A stretch of 64,000 nucleotides of DNA from Ascarosepion bandense (Eukaryota; Mollusca; Cephalopoda; Sepiida; Sepiidae), in contig JBBBDQ010001689.1 in the NCBI GenBank assembly GCA_037127315.1, positions 406,501-470,500 on the forward strand, read 5' to 3'. A program made the position numbers and the translations under genes. Under the pieces are notes generated by a model. The model was not told the origin of the DNA, did not search any database, and was given only the letters and a program-made list of their open reading frames with translations. Shown piece by piece: positions 10,662 through 20,447 of this stretch (position 1 is its first letter; each line of letters begins with the position of its first letter).

Positions 10662-11292
10662 AAAAGTGTAACAATGAAATCCAAGGATGCATTGGAACAG
10701 GAAAACAGGACCCAAAGGATAATCTGCAATGTGATCGATCCCGACCTGGCAGCTTGACACCAGTCACTTTCTCACCGGTGGGATGCGGCTTCCTTCTATC
10801 TCTTCTACAAATATTTTCATGGCTTCTGCTCCGACGAACTTAGGTCACTGGTGCTCCTCCACAAGAATTTACTCGGGAAACCAGTCTAGCAATTAGGTCC
10901 CACACTTTTACAGTTAAATCAACCCAATGCAAGCGACAATTCTACTCCATCAGCTTCTTTTTCTCACGACTGTCGAACTCCCTTCCATATTCTTGCTTTT
11001 CTGACGGCTACAACCTTCAGGAACTTAAATGCAATGTCAATTCCCATCTCTTATCCACTTGACTCCAGTCCTTTCTACATCACCCTGTGTATCTTGTTCT
11101 TTTCCTTCCTCTCTACCGCTGCAACTCTCTTCACACCTGTGCTCTCGTCCTTCTCTTGCTCTTTCTCTGCAACCCCCTATAACTGGTTCTTTCTCCTCAC
11201 TCTTCTCCTGCTTTTTACTCTCTTATATAACATCTTGACCATCAGCGGCGGTACCGCCTTGCTTGGAGTGAAACGATTAAAAAAAATGGTTA
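10662..11292 (+). pseudogene. RTE snippet + LINE 3' end (second chimaera)
   Basis: Bases 10662-10712 repeat the RTE-derived junction seen at 9886-9942 (shared AACAATGAAATCC..GG and GGAACAGGAAAACAGG). The LINE C-terminus follows in broken frames (CFYKYFHGFCSDEL-type and SRLSNSLPYSCFSDGYNLQELKC-type segments). The 3' UTR is C/T-rich, and the tail CTTGGAGTGAAACGATTAAA ends near 11289. Stops and frameshifts are present. Confidence 0.72.
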
Positions 11293-11299
11293 TTTCCAA

Positions 11300-11985
11300 A
11301 ACTTAAACAATCTGAAGTGGAAGGGATATATCGCATCTATAACTGCATCTTCTGCTAGGAGGATTAGATCATTGCGTCGGACCAGAAAGAATCCATCTAG
11401 CACATTTATAAATCTTTCATTCGTCCGTGCATTGAATACTGTTGCCATATATGATCAGGCTCTTCGGCTATTCATCTTGAGGTTCTCGACAAAATCCAAG
11501 GAAGGATCTGTAATGTAATCGGTCTTGACTTGGCATGTCGACTTCAGTCACTTTCTCACCGACGTGACGTGGGTTCTCTCTGTCTTTTCTACAAATATTG
11601 TCATGGTAACTCCCCTAACGACCTTTTTTTCCTGGTGTCCCATTTATTCGATTTAAAGTGGGCTCGTAGTTTGGCATCTAGGTCCCACCTTTTTACCGCT
11701 GAAATAGTTAAATATAAACATCCCTTCCACTCTAAAAAATTTATTTCCTCGCACTTTTTGCATGTGGAACTCCCTTCGGTTACTTGATTTTTGATAGCTA
11801 CAATTTTCAAAAATTTAAATGCAACGTCAATTTCCATCTTTTAGCTTGTTGAATCCTATTCATCTTTTATCCTTTCTTAAATACCCGCTGTACTCAGTCG
11901 TTTTTTTTTTCACCTCTTGCGTACTAGTGACCTCTTGCGTACTAGTGATGGTATCACCTTGCTTGTTGGGGGGTGAAATGATTTT
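11300..11985 (+). pseudogene. LINE reverse transcriptase C-terminus and 3' end
   Basis: It contains CIEYC, IHLEVLDKIQGRICNVIGLDLACRLQSLSHRRDVGSLCLFYKY, then WARSLASRSHLFTAEIVKYK (frames 11398-11787, interrupted). This is the connection region and C-terminus of the LINE also seen at 56.3 kb. The tail has a short tandem duplication of CTCTTGCGTACTAGTGA (11926-11948) and ends GGGGTGAAATGATTTTTAAA near 11989. Confidence 0.75.
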
Positions 11986-12324
11986 TAAAAAGTATTGAGA
12001 AGCAGGAAAAAATTCGTTAGAAACAAAGAACAGATTATTGAACTGCATCCTGCATGGCAAAAAAAAATATCCTGAAAAATCTACTCACAGATGAAGAAGA
12101 GACCGTGATTCTACAGAAGGATGCTGAGAATGCCATGCACCAAGCTTGTGAGTAACGATGAAGATTGAGAACAAGAAAATGAAAATAAAACCGGACTATT
12201 ATATTTGACATCTGAAAGTGACGTTACTTAGACACATATTGAGGAAATAGGACCTGAAAATTTTGATACTTATAGGACAAATTGAAAGCAAAAGAAACAG
12301 AGGAAAAAGAAGCATAGCCTACGT
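11986..12324 (+). pseudogene. RTE-like reverse transcriptase remnant, 5' part (split by hAT element)
   Basis: Fragments read VLRSRKKFVRNKEQII, FYRRMLRMPCTKLVSND and GQIESKRNRGKRSIAYV-like in shifting frames. They match the segment 'FYRRMLRISWTEHVSNDEVL...GQIEGKRDRGK' of the copy at 20.8-21.1 kb. The coding sense resumes at 13191 on the far side of the hAT insertion. Several frameshifts and stops show it is dead. Confidence 0.72.
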
Positions 12325-13182
12325 CAGGGGTCGGTAACTCATTCCACCCCGCGGTCCAGATCGTGTTATAATGACAGGTTGCAGGCCGCACGAAAGCCAT
12401 TAATAAAAAATCAAGGAAAATTACATATGCAGACCACTGTCAACCTAAATACTTTTAAAACCATAATGAAAATAGACATGGAGAAATCAGAAAAACAAAA
12501 GAAAATCTGAAATTAAAAAACACCTAACAAAAATTACTTTTTCTTTAAGGAACGTCAAAATACTTCAAAGTGAAAAAAATCAACCGAAGTAAAATAGATG
12601 AAATTATGACGTGTAGCTTTGAAACTGTTGTTGAAAGTTGTACCACAAACGAACAAAAACGAAAATTGTACCACATCAAACAAAAACGAAACACATATAC
12701 CCATACATACGAGCACAAATAGTTACAAATATATACACCTTCCTATAAGATAAGAACATGGCCCATTGAAAGATTCCAGCAGCGTACATAGGGTAGGTGG
12801 CAGGGGTAAACGATGGGGGGTCGCTGTTAGAAGAATGAAATAGAAAGCCGACTGAGACAACATTGTCCCTTTGAAGGTGTCCTCGCCTAATATCTGTCGC
12901 CGGTCAGTCGGTCAAATCGGCTCTTAGTTTTTGTTTTAAGTTTATTTTTTTTTTATTTTTTACGCAGAAATGGAGGTGATTGGGTTTTGATCGTGTTTTT
13001 GCAGTCATAGTATTCATATTCGGTTGGGTGTATTAGAGAAAGATAACAGCATGTCTTTTGTCGAATCTGAAAGCCTCTTCTCTCATGTTAAAAATAGAGT
13101 CATTGGTAATTAGGCTCGTGGACCACTCAAAACGCATTCGCGGGCCGGATCCGAACCGAGGCCCGTAGGTTGCCGACCCTTG
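12325..13182. mobile_element. Non-autonomous hAT-family DNA transposon, 858 bp, with TSD
   Basis: The left end CAGGGGTCGGTAACTC and right end GGTTGCCGACCCTTG are imperfect terminal inverted repeats of the hAT type. The flanks are GCCTACGT (12317-12324) and GTCTACGT (13183-13190), an 8-bp target duplication with one mismatch, the length expected for hAT. The interior (AAAACGAAA-rich, a few (AT)-rich stretches, and the subterminal GGCCGGATCCGAACCGAGGC) has no transposase frame. It interrupts an RTE LINE, whose coding sense continues on both sides. Confidence 0.88.
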
Positions 13183-13190
13183 GTCTACGT

Positions 13191-13345
13191 AGAGGGCTTG
13201 AGTTAATTGATGGCGGAGCAGGGTTTGGGAGAGATATCAAAAATGACAAAATTTATTAAGATTTACAAAGGACATGAAATCGTGGAGAACCAACATCGCC
13301 AACGTCCTGAAGAGACATGGCTTTTAAGTATTTATCACAAGAATG
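13191..13345 (+). pseudogene. RTE-like reverse transcriptase C-terminus, 3' part after the hAT insertion
   Basis: Across frames it reads LMAEQGLGEISK..KFIK and KDMKSWRTNIANVLKRHG. This is the usual C-terminal end 'RDRKLWRAMIAxxLKGHGT' of this RTE group. Joined across the hAT element it is collinear with 11986-12324. An identical inverted copy lies at about 14228-14382. Confidence 0.75.
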
Positions 13346-13689
13346 TTTATAGTATTTACATTATTTGGATTATTGTCTTCATCTTTTTTGCTATTTGTAC
13401 GACGTTTCGGTCGTTGAAAACTCCCGCCTTCTTCGGCTGCTAGGAATCTCGAACCGAACACTTTATTACAATCACTGGGGTATATGAACTTCATTTTTTG
13501 TGCAGTACAGCTTCTTCTGGTAGTTATGGGTTATCTCTCTCTAACCCTTTAGGTTACTTGTTCACCACTGATGTAGGCTGATATTGAACTCATAACTTTT
13601 TAGGTCAAGTCACAGAAACTAACTTACGTCTATATCTACTTAAAGACACAGTGAATATAGACGTTGGTCAGTTCCTAAGATTGTGGCTG
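13346..13689 (-). repeat. Repeat family Y, copy 1 left (part of palindrome arm)
   Basis: Read on the minus strand, it starts with CTGTGACTTGACC and GAGTTCAATATCAGCCTAC, a tRNA B-box-like stretch. It continues with CAGTGGTGAACAA and a variable middle, and ends with CCGAAGAAGG, CGACCGAAACGT and AATGTAAATA. The same order is found in two other places (26.3-26.7 kb and 31.1-32.1 kb), always as an inverted pair with the GAAAC/AATGTAAATA end outward. The family is not recognised. It could be a tRNA-headed SINE with a borrowed tail or the arms of a fold-back element. Confidence 0.6.
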
Positions 13690-14590
13690 TCGTAGAATGT
13701 GCGTTTGCATTTTATTGGTTTCACAGTAATTAGGTGAGACCTAATTGCTAATCTTGTGGCTCGAGTAAATTCATATATAAGGGGAACCAGAGAGCTAAGT
13801 TCATTTGAGCAGAAGCCGTGAAATGTTTTTTGTAGAAGAGACACAGGGAATTCTGTGTCTCTTCTACAAAAAACATTTCACGGCAGCCACAATCTTAGGA
13901 ACTGACCAACGTCTATATTCACTGTGTCTTTAAGTAGATATAGACGTAAGTTAGTTTCTGTGACTTGACCTAAAAAGTTATGAGTTCAATATCAGCCTAC
14001 ATCAGTGGTGAACAAGTAACCTAAAGGGTTAGAGAGAGATAACCCATAACTACCAGAAGAAGCTGTACTGCACAAAAAATGAAGTTCATATACCCCAGTG
14101 ATTGTAATAAAGTGTTCGGTTCGAGATTCCTAGCAGCCGAAGAAGGCGGGAGTTTTCAACGACCGAAACGTCGTACAAATAGCAAAAAAGATGAAGACAA
14201 TAATCCAAATAATGTAAATACTATAAACATTCTTGTGATAAATACTTAAAAGCCATGTCTCTTCAGGACGTTGGCGATGTTGGTTCTCCACGATTTCATG
14301 TCCTTTGTAAATCTTAATAAATTTTGTCATTTTTGATATCTCTCCCAAACCCTGCTCCGCCATCAATTAACTCAAGCCCTCTCGGCGATTAGAGAATGAC
14401 TGTATCTGAGCTGCCAAGTCGCGATCGATCACATTATAGATTCTCCGTTGGATTTTGTCAAGGACCCCTAGGTGGATAGCAGGAGCACCCGACCAGATAT
14501 GGCAGCAGTATTCAATATACTGGCAGATTGTAGATTTTTATATTTGCAGGATTGTTTGCCCAACGGTCTTTATTATAATAAGTAGGAAGT
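13690..14590 (-). pseudogene. LINE C-terminal fragment interrupted by the palindrome arm
   Basis: Minus-strand sequence matching the common LINE is present at 14383-14590 (CIEYCCHIWSGAPAIHLGVLDKIQ-type and SLIADRD-type segments). It is also present at 13690-13851 (SFE.SSLVPPYM and NW.SHLITVKPIKCKRT-like). The two parts are consecutive in the LINE apart from about 12 bp. The right palindrome arm therefore looks inserted between them. Confidence 0.65.
13884..14227 (+). repeat. Repeat family Y, copy 1 right
   Basis: This is the exact inverted counterpart of 13346-13689, so it adds no independent sequence information. See the palindrome entry. Confidence 0.6.
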
Positions 14591-14771
14591 TCCTTTCAAA
14601 AGACATGGGTGGAGTTTGAACCGGACAATAAATGCAAAATAGTGCTCCTTTTTTTAATATAATTATTTTTTTACTTACATAAACATAATCATAGGTCACT
14701 AATCAGTTAAACTGAAAATGTGTATTACTACATAAAAGAACGATTCCGATTTTTTTCGATTAATTATAACG

Positions 14772-15080
14772 GAGCGTTGTGGTGCAGTGGATATCGGCTC
14801 GGAATGACAAATCGGGAAACCGAGTTCGAATTCTAGTTGAATTCCCTGCATTTACTTACATGCAAATACCATTGGAAAAGGTATTAATCCGTCTCTTCCC
14901 TCCATTTATGAGTTAAATAGCAAGACAGATTATGTTCTATAGCCTTAGCCGGCAACCAATCTACCGCAGAAAATAATGGCAACCTACTGCGAGATAATTT
15001 TCTGCCCAGTCAGTCTTGTCTCTTTCAAGACATGATCGCCCAAGTGTGTATCACGTATGACGCTTAACTGACTGACTGAA
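14772..15080 (+). mobile_element. tRNA-headed SINE (copy S1)
   Basis: The head is GCGTTGTGGTGCAGTGGATA with an A-box-like TGGTGCAGTGGATATCGG and a B box GAGTTCGAATTCTAG. The body includes TTCTATAGCCTTAGCCGGCA, AATGGCAACCTACTGCGAGA, CAGTCAGT..TGTCTCTTTCA and the end ACGCTTAACTGACTGACTG. Seven other full or partial copies are in the window (24.5, 26.9, 30.2, 30.4, 30.9 and 58.3 kb, plus the head in the two 5S-SINEs). Head, body and end match between copies at roughly 80-90% by eye. Octopus tRNA-derived SINEs are known from published work; I cannot verify which named family this is. Confidence 0.88.
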
Positions 15081-15414
15081 TAACGGAGCATTTTAAGTGT
15101 CTTGATATTATTTAAATGGCTTTCAAGACAAAGAATTCTCGTTGATTGAAATAAGGAAAAGTTGGAAGTGGAAACGTAGAAAGAATTCGCTTGTCTTGCA
15201 TTTGCATCTTGAGTTCGACTGTTGTATTCTCCGTTGCAATGTGGCATTTAATCGAATTGAGTGATTCCTCTGGAATATTCCGGCAAGTTCACATTTTGTT
15301 TCGGTAACATTGACCCCCGGAAACTTTTTTCCAATTCATTAAGTTTTTAAATCTTAGGTCATCCACTTCAAATTCCATTTCTTTTTTTTTTTTTCCTTTT
15401 TTCATGTCATGCTT

Positions 15415-15740
15415 ATAGGCACAGAAACGGAATCAGCACTGAGATGAATCCGAGTTCGAATTTTGGTCGAGACAGTTGCGTTCATCACGCGTCAATGGCA
15501 TTATGAAAGGTATGAAGGCATTCTCTTAACTTCCCAGTAGTAGCTGAAGCAGGAAACCTCTCTCAGGTATTTGCCGGTAGGTTGGCAACCGCTGAAATTT
15601 TGTTCTTTTTACGGGTATAGATAGCCCGTTATTTAACCCTATAACACGGCCGTGGGTTATCTGATACCGGCGCTCTTTGTTTCAGGTGATCAAGACCATG
15701 TCCAGTGTTAAAGTCGAAACATATTTTGGGTTATTTCAAG
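15415..15740. repeat. Possible diverged tRNA-SINE relic
   Basis: It contains GAGTTCGAATTTTGG (B-box-like, 15451-15465) preceded by an A-box-like AATCAGCACTGAGATG, and further on TTATTTAACCCTATA as in the body of the common SINE. Near 15690-15717 a stretch ends AAGTCGAAACAT, similar to the hammerhead-like ends elsewhere. Too decayed to classify. Confidence 0.35.
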
Positions 15741-16074
15741 CTGAGGCATATTTTAGGTTTTAAGAATAATTTTACTTTCACAAGTGAAAACAGAAACAGG
15801 AAACCCCTTAAGAAATAATCCTAAGAAAAAACATAGTAGTTAATGAAACGTGATGAGAGACAAGGTCAAATTTAATGTGTGGAACCCGAGCGCTTACACC
15901 CGGATCAGAACCAAAAATTGCCCAGCCTTTGCAAGCGTTACGCTGGCCTCACCTCTCAAGTGCAATGGGGTGATTCAGCCTCAGATATCTGTTCGCCGAG
16001 ACCGGGTTCATCCCAGTGTTTTATTTTGTCTCAGCTGTCCGTCTGTTTTCAACCAGAAACAGAGCTAAACAAAA

Positions 16075-16568
16075 ATCTGCCAGACTTGTCAGACCGGCTG
16101 CAGTCACTCTCTCACCGGCGTGACGTGACTTTCCTATGCCTCTTCTGTAAATACTTTCACAGCTTCTGCTACGATGAACTTAGATCACTGGTGCCCCCTA
16201 GGTACGATTTTGCACGAGGTAATAGATTAGCAACTAGGTCCCACCCTTTTACAGTGAAACCGATGAAATATACCGCAATTTCTACTCTAAAAGCTTCTTT
16301 TCTCGCACTTCCCGCCCATGGAATTCCCTTCCACGTACTTGCTTCCCCGACAGCTACAATCTCCAGGAATTTAAATGTAAGGTCAATAGACACCTCCTAA
16401 CACACTAACACGCATCCATTCTATCAAACACTTTTCCCATGTACATCCTTACCCGTCTATCACTCTCCATCTGACATTTCCTATATCGAACCACTCTCTC
16501 ATCACCTTTTCCTATGTAGCCCCCTGCTCAATAGTGGCCTTGCTTGGGGTGAAATGATTAAAAAAAAA
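16075..16568 (+). pseudogene. LINE C-terminus and 3' end
   Basis: The frame 15879-16400 reads LSDRLQSLSHRRDVTFLCLFCKYFHSFCYDELRSLV, then ARGNRLATRSHPFTVKPMKY, then the LWNSLP-type C-terminus out of frame. The 3' UTR carries CTATGTAGCCCCCTGCTCAA and the tail CTTGGGGTGAAATGATTAAA, ending at 16568. Upstream (15850-16070) the frame remains open but the sequence (ERLHPDQNQKLPSLCKRY) is not recognised and may be unrelated DNA fused to the truncated LINE. Confidence 0.75.
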
Positions 16569-16721
16569 GACAGAATATCAACCGAGAGAAGACTATCCCT
16601 ATTCGGCAGCTGCCAATTAAGAATAGCCATAGTGATTTACAAATTTTAACGAGAATAGAAATCTACGATCATTAGTAGAAGGATCAAGAAACTCAATCTT
16701 AAATAGGAAACAAAATATTGA

Positions 16722-16725
16722 ATAG

Positions 16726-16756
<31 letters not shown>

Positions 16757-16799
16757 GATAGATATGAACAGATTGATATATATATATATATATATATAT

Positions 16800-16830
<31 letters not shown>

Positions 16831-16839
16831 TGACAGACT

Positions 16840-16890
<51 letters not shown>

Positions 16891-16903
16891 GATAGAACAG
16901 ACT

Positions 16904-16939
<36 letters not shown>

Positions 16940-16999
16940 TGAACAGATTATATATATATATATATATATATATATAGATAGATAGATATGAACAGACTG

Positions 17000-17040
<41 letters not shown>

Positions 17041-17089
17041 TGAACAGACTGAGATAGATAGATAGATAGATAGATAGATATGAACAGAT

Positions 17090-17163
<74 letters not shown>

Positions 17164-17173
17164 GAACAGACTG

Positions 17174-17214
<41 letters not shown>

Positions 17215-17266
17215 TGAACAGACTGAGATAGATAGATAGATAGATAGATAGATATGAACAGGCTGT

Positions 17267-17311
<45 letters not shown>

Positions 17312-17321
17312 AAAAGCTGTC

Positions 17322-17368
<47 letters not shown>

Positions 17369-17379
17369 TGAACAGACTG

Positions 17380-17427
<48 letters not shown>

Positions 17428-17439
17428 TTGAACAGGCTG

Positions 17440-17476
<37 letters not shown>

Positions 17477-17504
17477 TGATAGATAGATAGATAAAAAAGC
17501 TGTC

Positions 17505-17541
<37 letters not shown>

Positions 17542-17547
17542 ACAGAC

Positions 17548-17596
<49 letters not shown>

Positions 17597-17633
17597 TTGA
17601 ACAGGCTAGTGATAGATAGATAGATAGATAGAT

Positions 17634-17669
<36 letters not shown>

Positions 17670-17679
17670 AAAAGCTGTC

Positions 17680-17733
<54 letters not shown>

Positions 17734-17746
17734 TTGAACAGGCTGT

Positions 17747-17803
<57 letters not shown>

Positions 17804-17819
17804 GATGGATAGATAGGTT

Positions 17820-17875
<56 letters not shown>

Positions 17876-17888
17876 TGATCATTGGTTG

Positions 17889-17932
<44 letters not shown>

Positions 17933-17945
17933 TGATCAGGTTGGC

Positions 17946-17984
<39 letters not shown>

Positions 17985-17997
17985 TGATCAGGTTGGC

Positions 17998-18049
<52 letters not shown>

Positions 18050-18073
18050 GTTGGATAGATAGATAGATAGGTT

Positions 18074-18114
<41 letters not shown>

Positions 18115-18194
18115 GTTGGATAGATAGATAGATAGATAGATAGGATAGATAGATAGATAGATAGATAGGTTAGGATAGATAGATAGATAGATAG

Positions 18195-18247
<53 letters not shown>

Positions 18248-18266
18248 GATTAGATAGATATGATAG

Positions 18267-18314
<48 letters not shown>
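16722..18314. repeat. (GATA)n / (TAGA)n array with interspersed 'GAACAGACTGA' spacers
   Basis: About 1.6 kb of GATA repeats is broken at intervals by TATGAACAGACTGA or TTTGAACAGGCTG spacers, by AAAAAAGCTGTCATA spacers, and by (TA)n runs (16779-16801, 16949-16975, 17093-17123). In the right part the spacers are TATGATCAGGTTGGCATA and TAGGTTGGATA. The spacers recur, so blocks of GATA plus spacer were duplicated. The 286-aa and 111-aa open frames on the minus strand are just SIYL repeats and not proteins. Confidence 0.96.
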
Positions 18315-18479
18315 TTTGTGTATTTAGGCAGTAGATTGTCTTTTAAACATGTCAGATTAAATAAATTACAAACAATATGTCTGCTTATTTTTAAGAAACT
18401 CCGTTCATACTCACGGATAATCTTTCACTTATTACAATCAAAAGATGCCAGAAATGAGCTGTAACATTGACAGATGTTA

Positions 18480-18560
18480 TTTTTATTAATTTCTTAAGGT
18501 ACCCAAGTACTTTCAACCTCTTTCGGAGATCATCTTCAGGGGTGATAGTTATGGTAACAA
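18480..18560 (-). repeat. Hammerhead-like/Penelope-terminal-repeat-like relic
   Basis: On the minus strand CCTGAAGATGATCTCCGAAAG is followed by TACCTTAAGAAATTAATAAAA. This resembles the order CTGAAGATGG..GAGCCGAAAG..AATAAAAAAATTA at 32500-32552, next to Penelope-like coding fragments. Stem II is decayed. Confidence 0.35.
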
Positions 18561-18672
18561 ATGTAACCGGAAAACTGTGTTGCTAAAAATTATTGTACAT
18601 TTTTTTCTTGCTTCAAATATAACGGTTGACAAATTGCTAGCGTTCATTAGAACGTGAAAATTATCCAAAATA

Positions 18673-19938
18673 TTAGGTTGTCAAGAATGTTCTTGCAGAA
18701 TTTTTAATTTTCATGCTAAATGATGTATTTTCAAAAACGTTTCCGTTGTATTACTTTAACTTTATGTATCATTTTAAAGAGTGTCTTTCGTTCTATCTAA
18801 TCGTTTTAATTGCAATCGTTTTAAAACAATTATGCTTTTATTTTCAGAGCATTGAATAGAACATAGACTCTAAAAGAAAATTCGCACAATTTTCTTATTT
18901 CAGTTAAAACTAGGCCGAAAGGCTGTCAAAACAGCTCGCGATATCAACGAACCACTAATGAACGAAAAGCACAACACTGGGGTAAGAAGTTTCGTGGTGG
19001 TGTCGAGCGTCTTGAAGATGATGAGCGCAGTATTCGGTCATCAGATGTTGAGAAAGATCAATTAAGAGCCTGAGTCAAAGCTAATCAACGCGCAACTGTT
19101 CGAGATAATGCTTCCGAATTAGACATAACGCATACGACGATTTCCATCCACTTGAGAGAGATTGTGGAAAAAATAAGGCTTGATAAATGGATACCTCACG
19201 AATTGAGCGACAAACAAAAGAAACGCGGTCATGAAATGACATCTTCTCTTCTTTTACGCAACAAGAAGGACCCGTTTCTCGACCGAATTTTGACTTGTGA
19301 TGAAAAGTGGGTTCTCAACGACAACCGGCGACGCTCAGCTCAGTAGTTAGACGCTGACGAAGTTTTACGGGATTACCGAAACTAGTTTCACAAAACAAGA
19401 TCATGCTGACTGTTTGGTGGTCTGCGACGGGTTTCATCCATTGCAGCTTTTTGAATCTAAGCGAAACCATTACGGCGGAGAAATACTGTCAACAAATATA
19501 TGAAATGCATCAGAAACTTCGACAACAAAAGCCAATATTAGTCGACAGAAATGCCCAATTCTTCTCCACGACAATGCCGACCGCACGTCGCTAAAACAAC
19601 CCTGCAGAAGTTGAACGAACTTGGCTACGAATCTCTGCTTCATCTGCCATACTCTCCAGACATCTCGCCTATTGACTAGTACTTTTTCAAGCATCTGGAC
19701 AACTTCTTGCGTGAGAAATTCTTAAAAAATATAAGCGATATCAAAAACGCCTTCAGCGACTATATCGCCATCAGAACGCAGGAATTTGACGCTACTAGCA
19801 TAAATGCACTCGTCTTGTGTTGGCAGAAGTGTGTTGATTCTGATGGTGCTTATTTCAATTAATAAATTTTTGTTTAGTCTAAATATGTGCATCTGAATTT
19901 TAAGGTTAAAAACCGCAAGAACTTTCTTTACAACCTGA
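18673..19938 (+). mobile_element. Full-length mariner element, 1266 bp, with TIRs and TA duplication
   Basis: The left end TTAGGTTGTCAAGAATGTTC and the right end (minus strand TCAGGTTGTAAAGAAAGTTC) are matching terminal inverted repeats. TA lies on both sides (18671-18672 and 19939-19940). The length is normal for mariner. The interior codes for a dead transposase (separate entry). Mariner inserts at TA and moves by cut-and-paste with a D,D34D transposase. Confidence 0.93.
18915..19860 (+). pseudogene. mariner transposase pseudogene
   Basis: Recognisable segments in order are HTH-region remnants, SDVEKDQLRA, HLREI, RLDKWIPHELSDKQKKRG, SLLLRNKKDPFLDRILTCDEKW (first catalytic Asp, D50 of the 19152 frame), LTVWWSATGFIHCSFLN, ETITAEKYCQQIYEMHQKL, LLHDNA (second Asp, shifted frame), LQKLNELGYESL and YSPDISPID (third Asp). 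There is an in-frame TAG after RRSAQ, a frameshift near HDN and a TAG after SPID. All three aspartates are still encoded but never in one frame. The 'WIPHEL' segment is the usual mariner W(V/I)PHEL motif. Confidence 0.92.
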
Positions 19939-19939
19939 T

Positions 19940-20039
19940 AGAAGTTTTTTTTATATGTTGTAATGTCATGGTCATGCACGTGTTAAAGCATGAAAAAGAT
20001 AATCTTTTTACAAACATTTTAGAACGTTCTGTATTTACT

Positions 20040-20091
<52 letters not shown>

Positions 20092-20215
20092 AGTGATTAT
20101 AAACTGAGGAGAGAAAAAAGAAAAAGAATTTTTTTTTTCCGTCCAAAACATAAATTTAAAACAGTGCTCGATATATGATGTATAGAGCTGTGAATATTTA
20201 TCATAAATTATGTTT
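19940..20215. other. (TA)n tract capped by a 9-bp inverted repeat, and flanking DNA
   Basis: ACTCGGATA (about 20038-20046) and TATCCGAGT (about 20086-20094) flank the TA run, so the whole tract can fold into one hairpin. The rest is AT-rich, with a GTGCTCGATATATGATGTA block (20165-20183) related to 1510-1665 and 44500-44640. Confidence 0.6.
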
Positions 20216-20405
20216 TAGAACATGTACATAATTTCTTCTATATATGTCCTCTTCCCTACAATCATATGGTTGTTTCAGTGTTTGGATTTAAACACTTCCC
20301 CTGAGGAATTTCCCCTGAGGAAGTGTTTAAATACAAACACTGAAACAAACATATGATTGTAGGGAAGAGGACATATATAGAAGAAATTATGTACATGTTC
20401 TAAAA
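20216..20405. repeat. Inverted repeat with about 90-bp arms containing a hammerhead
   Basis: Arms of about 90 bp (20216-20305 and 20316-20405) carry blocks such as TAGAACATGTACATAATTTC, TATATATGTCCTCTTCCCTA and AATCATATG. There are only a few differences (for example ATGGTTGTTTCAG against ACTGAAACAAACAT). The centre is two direct copies of TTCCCCTGAGGAA. The plus-strand right arm forms the complete hammerhead. The left arm read in reverse keeps the stems but not the CTGANGA core. Confidence 0.9.
20310..20366 (+). ncRNA. Complete hammerhead ribozyme fold (H2)
   Basis: Stem I pairs TTCCC (20310-20314) with GGGAA (20362-20366). The core CTGAGGA (20315-20321) fits CUGANGA. Stem II is AGTGTTT/AAACACT (20322-20328 with 20335-20341, 6-nt loop). 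GAAA is at 20342-20345. Stem III is ACAA/TTGT (20345-20348 with 20357-20360, 8-nt loop). The cleavage triplet is GTA with A20361 as H17. Every stem is perfectly paired. About 25 bp downstream comes ATGTACATGTTCTAAAA and then a (TA)n tract. The first of these also follows the decayed hammerhead at 27661, so this is one element family. Activity is predicted, not shown. Confidence 0.8.
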
Positions 20406-20406
20406 C

Positions 20407-20407
<1 letters not shown>

Positions 20408-20447
<40 letters not shown>

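Larger units (their letters stand above)
13191..14382. repeat. Near-perfect inverted repeat (palindrome), arms about 530 bp
   Basis: The right arm is 13852-14382 (531 bp). The left arm is 13191-13689 plus 13814-13845 (499 + 32 bp), with a 124-bp segment (13690-13813) present only on the left. The centre is GGAATT at 13846-13851. Both arms encode an identical 78-aa frame (13207-13443 + and 14130-14366 -), and no mismatch was noticed along the arms. The left boundary is the base immediately after the hAT target duplication. The right arm sits inside a minus-strand LINE (13690-13851 and 14383-14590). It is either a very recent fold-back duplication or an assembly/read artefact. Confidence 0.9.

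Noticed and set aside
13207..14366. Identical 78-aa frames on both strands as a conserved duplicated gene
   Set aside because: They are the two arms of a palindrome, and the sequence is the 3' end of an RTE LINE read in one of its wrong frames plus flanking repeat.
16646..17882. Open frames of 286 and 111 aa on the minus strand (SIYLSIYL repeats)
   Set aside because: They are translations of the (GATA)n array with no non-repeat domain.
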